A model generated the notes under the pieces. The model had not been told where the DNA came from. It made no database searches and saw only the letters and a list, made by a program, of their open reading frames with translations. 6,744 nucleotides of DNA from Phycisphaerales bacterium (GTDB taxonomy: Bacteria; Planctomycetota; Phycisphaerae; Sedimentisphaerales; Anaerobacaceae). The DNA lies in assembly GCA_003533825.1 (NCBI GenBank), contig DQCG01000683.1, positions 1 through 6,744 of the forward strand, read 5' to 3'. The position numbers and the translations under genes are program-made. Positions 1 through 5,261 of this stretch are shown here, piece by piece (the stretch's first letter is position 1; every line of letters starts with the position of its first letter).

Positions 1-1970
1 GAGATTTTGATTTTCCCTTCCGCGTCAATCACGGCCTTATTAATACATCCCGTGCCGGGATCCGCGGCCAACCATCCGGCGGATTTGCGACACGAAATTC
101 CTCCCTGATAAGGCTCGGAAGAAACATTCACCAGAATAAGAATTTCCCTGCCGTCTCGCCGGAAACGCCCAAGGACGATCCGGTCATTCGGAATAGACAG
201 CAATCCGCCGGCATATAATCCGGACAATTTCTCAAAGTCAATGCCGGCTCCTTGTTTTCCGGGCTGGATGACTATTCCCCCGTTTGAGCGAAATTGTTCG
301 ATCTTTTCCATTGCCGTCTCGGGCAGCATCGCGCCGGCCGGCAGGACAAGCGCCCCGAAGCGATGTCCCCGTACATTCAGTTGCGCACCTTTGACATCCG
401 CCTGGCTCATCAGCTCGTGGTCCGCCAGTGTGAAAGCGACCTGTCGCCTGACCATCTGCCGGCCTAATTGCATGAACGAGCTTACGAGCATCCGTGCCCG
501 ATCCGACTGGGATTCGACCGTCAGCTTGCCGGGAATGGGCAGATATTCGCTCCACAGATCGTGGATTGGATAGTAAAGCAGAACGCGACAGGTCAGCCGG
601 GCATCTCTCAAAACGGCATTGAGACGACCCACGTAGTTACAGTAGCTTCTATAATCTTCCGCCGAACGCCTGCGGTAATCGTAGTAGAGCGTGAACTCTG
701 TGACTCCCAGGGCGGCCTGCCATGCGGCCGTGGCCTGCATGAGTTCGAGCGAAACGGCCTTTCCACTGCCCATGATCTGGGAGAAATCGCTTACTTCGGT
801 CATGACCTTTCGTCCCCCGTTGAACAGCGCCGCCGAAGCGGGCAGTATGGCGGTCATCCAGCCGGTATAAATCACCGCCTGTGGATCCGACGAGAGCATA
901 TCCAGGCCGGGAATATCCATTCGGAGCAGGGCTTTCAGCACGTTGCCGTACAGTGGGACATGATGGAGCGGCATTTCTTCCCACAGCGTGTGTCCGGAAG
1001 AGGCGATGTTATTCTCCGCGGCCCATTCCTGTAGCCTGCCGAAGTATCGCTTAGCGACCAGGTCCGAGACCAGAGCCCAGAACTGCCGCCGGACTTTGCG
1101 GTCTTTTTGTTTATCACCCACAAAAAGGCTTCGACGGGATGCGTTGATATCTTCGCCGTAACGCTGCTCGTACAATTGAGGTAACTCCGTCACCCACGGC
1201 ACAGAGGCCAGCGGGGCGAGAGTTTCATCCGGCGGGTCGACTACGCGGACGTTCTTTCTGACACTTTCCGGCAAAGCGCCTATATTGACGGCTATCAGAG
1301 AAGGTTCATCTGTGAAAAACGCCTCGATTGTGTTACCGAAGTATTCGCTTAATCTTTGCCGGTAAGCTTGATGTGTTATTTCGACGAAACTTTTAATCGC
1401 TTTGTCGTCGATCAGGTTCGGATACCTTCTGGCGGCACCGTAATTATTGCTGGCGTGCGTATGCTCATAAGCCGGACGCAGTACGAAAGGCTCCGACCGG
1501 GCGGGATCGTAAGTTAGTGAGAGTGCTTCGTGGTCCGGATTTTTTTTCAGTACCAGCCCCCCCGCCGAGCCGCTGGGATAACCGTCCTCATCGTATATCC
1601 ATACACGCAATCCGAGCTGAGAGCAACTTTTGACAGCCTGGGCCAGCGTGTTCCAGTGGTCTTCAGATTGCATGTAGCGGTCAAAATTGACGTTGCAGAC
1701 GATGCCGCCCAACCCCAGATTATTAAAAATTGCCAAGCCCGCCTGCGAAGCCTGCTGCGGGGCCAAACCGTGAACTATCTGCATCGGACGGAGCTTGCTG
1801 CCGGGATCGGACCAGGCTTGCATCCAATCAGACGGCATCGCCGCCGATGAATTCAAATTATCGCCGGAATTGATTTCAGTGCCTGCCAGACAAGACCGTA
1901 CCGGAAACAGTGTTATAACTACGAGCAAGGTTATTAAAACAAAGTAAACTTTTTTACGTCCATACTTCAT
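1..1970 (-). CDS. Secreted GH106-like glycoside hydrolase (alpha-L-rhamnosidase-related), C-terminus cut by the window edge
   Basis: An uninterrupted minus-strand frame of 656 codons runs from ATG at 1970 off the left edge. Residues 1-30 form a Sec signal peptide: a basic GRKK start, then a hydrophobic stretch at about 9-23, with likely cleavage after the LAG at 28-30. Recognisable blocks are WIYDEDGYPSGSAGG at 124-138, EAFFTDEPSL at 216-225, SSGHTLWEEMP at 324-334 with MDIPGLDML at 351-359, and LLYYPIHDLW at 464-473. I know this order from GH106 alpha-L-rhamnosidases and their large uncharacterised relatives. The acidic residues in TDEP and WEE are candidate catalytic residues, which is inference. 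After about residue 500 a Rossmann-like segment with LVLPAG (541-546) and a beta-rich stretch follow. GH106 proteins are usually around 1000 residues, so perhaps a third is missing. The start is supported by GAGGA nine bases upstream. It lies 79 bases after the deacetylase gene and is probably co-transcribed with it. The fold class is fairly sure; the sugar specificity is not. Confidence 0.8.
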   Translation of the reverse strand, partial: MKYGRKKVYFVLITLLVVITLFPVRSCLAGTEINSGDNLNSSAAMPSDWMQAWSDPGSKLRPMQIVHGLAPQQASQAGLAIFNNLGLGGIVCNVNFDRYMQSEDHWNTLAQAVKSCSQLGLRVWIYDEDGYPSGSAGGLVLKKNPDHEALSLTYDPARSEPFVLRPAYEHTHASNNYGAARRYPNLIDDKAIKSFVEITHQAYRQRLSEYFGNTIEAFFTDEPSLIAVNIGALPESVRKNVRVVDPPDETLAPLASVPWVTELPQLYEQRYGEDINASRRSLFVGDKQKDRKVRRQFWALVSDLVAKRYFGRLQEWAAENNIASSGHTLWEEMPLHHVPLYGNVLKALLRMDIPGLDMLSSDPQAVIYTGWMTAILPASAALFNGGRKVMTEVSDFSQIMGSGKAVSLELMQATAAWQAALGVTEFTLYYDYRRRSAEDYRSYCNYVGRLNAVLRDARLTCRVLLYYPIHDLWSEYLPIPGKLTVESQSDRARMLVSSFMQLGRQMVRRQVAFTLADHELMSQADVKGAQLNVRGHRFGALVLPAGAMLPETAMEKIEQFRSNGGIVIQPGKQGAGIDFEKLSGLYAGGLLSIPNDRIVLGRFRRDGREILILVNVSSEPYQGGISCRKSAGWLAADPGTGCINKAVIDAEGKIKI

Positions 1971-2049
1971 TATAGTCAGTCCTCGATTAGTTGAGATTTT
2001 CCGTGTCTGCTTTATTTCGGAACATCCTCTTTGGTTTGGATGAGCATGA
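1971..2049. other. Intra-operon gap between the deacetylase and glycosidase genes
   Basis: This 79-base gap separates two same-strand genes. I see no stem followed by a T-tract on the minus strand and no well-spaced promoter, so read-through from the deacetylase gene is the simplest reading. Only very short frames of about a dozen codons occur here, and none is credible as a gene. Confidence 0.5.
1980..1984 (-). promoter_or_regulatory. Ribosome binding site of the glycoside hydrolase gene
   Basis: On the minus strand the sequence GAGGA precedes the ATG at 1970 with a nine-base spacer. It supports that start and fits independent initiation rather than coupling to the upstream deacetylase gene. 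Confidence 0.6.
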
Positions 2050-2985
2050 TTAAGCCGAATCCAATACGGATTCGTATAGTTGAGCGTAAGTACAAGGCTT
2101 TAGTCCCAGGCGCCGGGCATGAGCTAAAGTCAGCTCGAGCATTTTCATGTCCGGATCGAACTTGTCCAGGGACCATGGATGCCAGATCAAAGATACGAAC
2201 GATTTGCCCGACTCATGCGCTCTATCCAGAAAGACCCGGTTGACTTTGAATTCATCCTCAGGAGTTTTGCAGAAACCGCCTGCTATAGCTTCCGGAAAAG
2301 GCGAAGGCCACAATGTGAGCCTCCTCGGCCCCCACCCATTATGGTCTTTGAGAAGATTTTCATGCCAGCCGTGGCCGGGCAGCTCCCATATTTCGGGAAA
2401 GCCTTCATCCTTATAGTTAAAAGGCTCCCGCAGCAGTGCCGGGAGCGAATAGTCCGGCCCCCAGAGAAGGCTGCTGACATATTGAATGCCTGCCTCGCGA
2501 AGCAGTTCCAATACCTCCGGCTCGCCCCTAAGTGCATTGTCGAAACCGCAGCCCGGCCGCAAACCGATGCAGGGCCGCTCGAAGGCACGCTCGACAGATT
2601 CTTTTCCTGCGAAGATTTCCTTTTGTTTTTCCTCCAGCGAGATGGCCGAGCCGCAGAAATCGTTGTCGCGCAGCATCCGGTGCGAGTAAGTGTGCGTTGC
2701 AATCTCGAAAAGGGGATCATCCAGAAGCTCGCGATATTCGGCGGGATTGGCATCGAGCGTCTTGCCGAGTACGAAAAATGTTGCCGGCATTTCGAATCGC
2801 CTGTGGACCTCTACGATCTTACGGCACGCCACGAGACAATCCGGCGATTCGGTATCGTAGGCTGCGATGTAACGAGTATTCTTTTGCCTGGTGCTCCGAA
2901 TATTCGACTGGCAGGACATGACGCCTGCTCCAATCCCGCATAAAACAGTCGACTTGATAAAGTTTCTCCTGGAAATACTATGCAT
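2050..2985 (-). CDS. Tat-exported polysaccharide deacetylase-like lipoprotein (NodB/CE4 superfamily)
   Basis: This 311-residue protein probably removes acetyl groups from an extracytoplasmic polysaccharide. The N-terminus has a twin-arginine motif, SRRNFIK at residues 5-11, then a hydrophobic stretch ending in VMSC at 22-25. It therefore looks like a Tat substrate that becomes a lipoprotein at Cys25. NodB-type blocks follow in order: AYDTES at 42-47 (Asp44 in the catalytic-base position), PATFFVLG at 67-74, the metal-site motif HTYSH at 98-102, LRPGCG at 142-147, WELPGHGWH at 200-208, and LIWHPWSL at 266-273 with the C-terminal His269. The HxxxH pair and His269 are as expected. Motif 1 departs from the usual TFDDG, and motif 3 reads RPGCG rather than RxPYG. 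Export through Tat suggests folding and metal loading in the cytoplasm. The start is supported by AAGAGG upstream, and the gene precedes the GH106-like gene. Superfamily membership is firm; the substrate is unknown, and an altered or lost activity is possible because of motif 1. Confidence 0.88.
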   Translation of the reverse strand: MHSISRRNFIKSTVLCGIGAGVMSCQSNIRSTRQKNTRYIAAYDTESPDCLVACRKIVEVHRRFEMPATFFVLGKTLDANPAEYRELLDDPLFEIATHTYSHRMLRDNDFCGSAISLEEKQKEIFAGKESVERAFERPCIGLRPGCGFDNALRGEPEVLELLREAGIQYVSSLLWGPDYSLPALLREPFNYKDEGFPEIWELPGHGWHENLLKDHNGWGPRRLTLWPSPFPEAIAGGFCKTPEDEFKVNRVFLDRAHESGKSFVSLIWHPWSLDKFDPDMKMLELTLAHARRLGLKPCTYAQLYESVLDSA

Positions 2986-2993
2986 TTTAACCG

Positions 2994-2999
2994 CCTCTT
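2994..2999 (-). promoter_or_regulatory. Ribosome binding site of the deacetylase gene
   Basis: On the minus strand AAGAGG lies eight bases before the ATG at 2985. It supports this start, which also places the twin-arginine pair at the expected distance from the N-terminus. Confidence 0.65.
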
Positions 3000-3036
3000 A
3001 TGTAAATATTTTCAGTGATCCAATTACATCGGCCCC

Positions 3037-3071
3037 GTTATAATATCCCTGCAACGTCCGGTTATTATATC
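3037..3071. repeat. Pair of near-identical 11-base repeats in the deacetylase leader
   Basis: GTTATAATATC at 3037-3047 and GTTATTATATC at 3061-3071 differ at one base and are spaced 24 bases start to start. They lie downstream of the predicted minus-strand promoter, within the putative leader. They could be operator half-sites on the same helix face or could be chance in AT-rich DNA. The copies also contain -10-like hexamers: on the minus strand TATAAT in the 3061 copy and TATTAT in the 3037 copy. A secondary promoter is therefore an alternative. Confidence 0.35.
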
Positions 3072-3091
3072 TTTCAATGGTTATTTTTCTT

Positions 3092-3120
3092 AGTATATCC
3101 CTTATTCGTACTTGTGGCAA
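3092..3120 (-). promoter_or_regulatory. Sigma70-like promoter for the deacetylase-glycosidase operon
   Basis: On the minus strand TTGCCA (3120-3115, five of six matches to TTGACA) is followed by exactly 17 bases and then TATACT (3097-3092, five of six matches to TATAAT). Transcription would start near 3085 and leave an untranslated leader of about 100 bases before the deacetylase start. This is the best-formed promoter in the intergenic region. It is called by eye, without experimental support. Confidence 0.5.
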
Positions 3121-3181
3121 GAGTAACGAATGACACTGTTGTACGCTTGCGATGTCGTATGCTGAACTTGTCGGAAAATCA

Positions 3182-3210
3182 GTGAAATTGAGATGAAATT
3201 TTGGTACTAT
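3182..3210 (+). promoter_or_regulatory. Possible promoter for the DUF6057-propeller operon
   Basis: GTGAAA at 3182-3187 (four of six matches to TTGACA) is followed by 17 bases and TACTAT at 3205-3210. A TG at 3202-3203 gives an extended -10 arrangement (TGgTACTAT). Transcription would start near 3217, about 68 bases before the gene. The match is weaker than that of the divergent promoter. Confidence 0.35.
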
Positions 3211-3222
3211 AGTACTTGAAGT
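3204..3222. promoter_or_regulatory. Overlapping palindromes, candidate operator
   Basis: GTACTATAGTAC at 3204-3215 is a perfect 12-base palindrome. It overlaps a second one, ACTTGAAGT at 3214-3222 (four-base arms around a single G). Together they cover the proposed plus-strand -10 and start site, where a repressor could act. No known operator consensus is recognised. Confidence 0.35.
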
Positions 3223-3275
3223 GTACAGAACTGTTTCAGCGAAATGTATATGGGAAGTTTCAGATTATGTAGTAT

Positions 3276-3279
3276 AGGA
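3276..3279 (+). promoter_or_regulatory. Ribosome binding site that decides the DUF6057 gene start
   Basis: AGGA lies five bases before the ATG at 3285 but only two bases before an in-frame GTG at 3282. This makes the ATG the better start. Confidence 0.55.
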
Positions 3280-3284
3280 AAGTG

Positions 3285-5261
3285 ATGTTGAATTCGCTTC
3301 CAAAATCTTCAGGTCGGATGTCTGTTTCGCAATCTTGTTCACAAGGTACAATAAAGCAGCATTCAAGCCGGGGCCTGGAACGGTTACTACAAAGCTTTCT
3401 CTTTTTTATTCTTTTCTACCTGTATCTCTGGCTCTATGTGGATCTGCGGCTTATATATCATGGGGCCGGCGTTATTACAAATTTCCCCGTCTTTTACAAA
3501 GGCTGGACTTTTTTCCTGCCGTTTCTGTCATATCCGGGCGGGCCTGTCGAATATCTATCAGCTTTCCTGTCTCAGCTCTTCTACTATTCCTGGGCAGGAG
3601 CTCTTGTTGTGACAGTGCAAGCCTGGCTGCTCAGCGTATGTATAGACTATCTCTTGAAAGCAGCAAACTTACGGCGAATTCGCTGGATTTGTTTTGTCTT
3701 ACCGATTCTTCTGCTTGTTCTTTATAGCCGGTACACTTATTACTTTTCTACAACAACGGCTTTATTGACCGCGTTACTTATATCGTGTCTGTACGTAAAG
3801 ATGACTTTATCGCGGACTACGACTCTCAGCTATTTGATTACTTTTTTATTCCTGTCTGTAATTCTGTATTACCTTGCCGGCGGAGCATTTCTTCTTTTTG
3901 CGGTTGTCTGTGCGATATACGAATTGATTTTCAGGTTGCGGTGGAAGATGAGCCTGTTTTGTTTGTTATCTGCTGCTGTTATTCCATACATAGTGGGCCT
4001 TCTTGTCTTTCGCGTTAGTATTATCGATGCCTTTTGCAACTCATTACCTTTCTCCTGGAAAATTCTTTATTATGAAGCTCGGAAAAGAGAAGTGACAACC
4101 GTCTATTTACTGTACTTACTCCTGCCTTTGACACTTTTTGTATTTGGTCTTTTACAGATACTCGGTAAAAGACTTCATTCTGCTAAAAAGCGGGCCGGCA
4201 GAAAGTCAGGAAAAAAACACCGAAATAAATCATCTAACTTACTGTTAAAAATATTTTCCCGGTATAGACGCTCACCAAAACTCAAATGGGCCGTTGAATC
4301 GCTGCTTTTGCTTGCTATTGCCGGCAGTGTTGTTTTCTTTTCCCGCAATGATAATCTTAGGACCCGGTTTAAGGTTGATTACTATGCCTACCACAAGATG
4401 TGGCCGGATTTGCTCACGACCGCCCGGCGATATCCCACAGATCCCTTTATAGCCCACGCAGTCAATAGGGCTTTGTATCATGTCGGCCGACTCGGCTATG
4501 ATATGTTCTCCTGGCCCCAGCATCCGAATTACCTGTTTCTATCTGATAAGAAATATAAATGGACATACTGGCAAATCTTCGACGTTTTTTTGGACCTCGG
4601 TGTTGTGAACATGGCTGAAAATGCGCTGACTGAATGTCTCGAAGGGCTCGGGGATCGTCCCATGGTATTGCAGCGACTGGCATTGCTAAATATGGTCAAA
4701 GGCAATTTAGGCACCGCCAAAATCTATCTCAGCGTGCTCAGCAAGACTCTTTTTCATGCTGACTGGGCGAAACACTATCTTGACCTTCTGGAAACCAACC
4801 CGGATCTCTCCACGGACAAGTACATTCAGCATCTACGCTCCTTGTGCCTGGACAAGGATTGCCCCATTTACACCCTTTTCAAGGAGAGGACTCTTTCGTG
4901 GCTCTTAGAGAGGAACGGTCAAAATCGCATGGCGTTTGAATATCTGATGGCCTGGTACATGTTAAACAAGCATTTAGGCAAACTTGTCCAGAATCTTGAG
5001 CGGTTACAGGATTTCGATTATCCCGAACTGCCCACACATTATGAAGAAGCGGCTCTTATCTATATATACGGAACAGGAAAGTCTCTCAATCTAAGCGGTT
5101 ACTTATCAAGTCCTCAAAAGCGTCGACAGATTGAAGACTTTTCCCGGATTATCAGTAGTTACGGCGGGAACAAGCAAGCTGCCTCTAAAGAGCTATCGAA
5201 AAAATTCTGCAATACTTACTTATTCTATTATGTGTATGGATCATCCGGTGCGAATAAATGA
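3285..5261 (+). CDS. DUF6057-type polytopic membrane protein with helical, TPR-like C-terminal domain
   Basis: This is a 658-residue inner-membrane protein of unknown function. Residue numbers here count from the in-frame GTG one codon upstream of the chosen ATG. I count nine membrane segments at about 36-54, 98-120, 134-149, 156-173, 182-197, 200-216, 223-243, 273-294 and 338-354. A very basic loop at 295-337 (AKKRAGRKSGKKHRNK) should be cytoplasmic, which places the N-terminus inside and the soluble domain from 355 to the end in the periplasm. That domain is alpha-helical and resembles TPR-like repeats (for example MVLQRLALLNMVKGNLGTAK at 461-480). The blocks FLSYPGGPVEYLSAFLSQ (81-98) and NRALYHVGRLGYDMFSWPQ (395-413) match what I remember of the DUF6057 family of Bacteroidota and Planctomycetota. 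No catalytic motif is visible. Its stop overlaps the start of the propeller lipoprotein gene (ATGA), so the two are translationally coupled and probably form a complex. The gene call is secure; the family name comes from memory. Confidence 0.85.
   Translation: MLNSLPKSSGRMSVSQSCSQGTIKQHSSRGLERLLQSFLFFILFYLYLWLYVDLRLIYHGAGVITNFPVFYKGWTFFLPFLSYPGGPVEYLSAFLSQLFYYSWAGALVVTVQAWLLSVCIDYLLKAANLRRIRWICFVLPILLLVLYSRYTYYFSTTTALLTALLISCLYVKMTLSRTTTLSYLITFLFLSVILYYLAGGAFLLFAVVCAIYELIFRLRWKMSLFCLLSAAVIPYIVGLLVFRVSIIDAFCNSLPFSWKILYYEARKREVTTVYLLYLLLPLTLFVFGLLQILGKRLHSAKKRAGRKSGKKHRNKSSNLLLKIFSRYRRSPKLKWAVESLLLLAIAGSVVFFSRNDNLRTRFKVDYYAYHKMWPDLLTTARRYPTDPFIAHAVNRALYHVGRLGYDMFSWPQHPNYLFLSDKKYKWTYWQIFDVFLDLGVVNMAENALTECLEGLGDRPMVLQRLALLNMVKGNLGTAKIYLSVLSKTLFHADWAKHYLDLLETNPDLSTDKYIQHLRSLCLDKDCPIYTLFKERTLSWLLERNGQNRMAFEYLMAWYMLNKHLGKLVQNLERLQDFDYPELPTHYEEAALIYIYGTGKSLNLSGYLSSPQKRRQIEDFSRIISSYGGNKQAASKELSKKFCNTYLFYYVYGSSGANK
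5258..5261 (+). promoter_or_regulatory. ATGA start-stop overlap (translational coupling)
   Basis: The ATG of the propeller lipoprotein gene and the TGA of the DUF6057 gene share ATGA. No good Shine-Dalgarno sequence lies in the preceding bases, so reinitiation by the terminating ribosome is the likely mode. This implies matched production of the two proteins. Confidence 0.7.

Larger units (their letters stand above)
2986..3284. other. Divergent intergenic regulatory region
   Basis: About 300 AT-rich bases separate the two divergent operons. The region holds the minus-strand promoter, the 11-base repeat pair, the plus-strand promoter with palindromes, and two copies of GTTTCAG (3233-3239 and 3257-3263). 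The only open frames are tiny, such as 11 codons from 3130. No RNA gene or terminator hairpin is evident. Confidence 0.6.

Noticed and set aside
468..1034. Plus-strand frame of 188 codons opposite the glycoside hydrolase gene
   Set aside because: The opposite strand carries a continuous frame with signal peptide and GH106-like motifs; the plus-strand product shows no family features.
2424..2446. Perfect 7-base stem with a 9-base loop (GCTCCCG and CGGGAGC)
   Set aside because: It lies inside the deacetylase coding region without a T-tract, so a terminator role is unlikely; codon constraints explain it.
2179..2943. Plus-strand frame of 254 codons opposite the deacetylase gene
   Set aside because: It is the antisense shadow of a well-supported NodB-type gene, with no recognisable domain and no good ribosome binding site.
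3130..3165. Short plus-strand frame of 11 codons, a possible leader peptide
   Set aside because: It starts upstream of the proposed plus-strand promoter, has only a weak ribosome binding site, and shows no regulatory codon run.
3282..3284. GTG as the start codon of the DUF6057 gene
   Set aside because: The Shine-Dalgarno core would be only two bases away; the ATG at 3285 is spaced better.
3285..4350. Apparent drop in GC content relative to the left half, as a sign of horizontal transfer
   Set aside because: The stretch encodes many membrane segments, whose Leu, Phe, Ile and Tyr codons are T-rich; composition alone does not support transfer.
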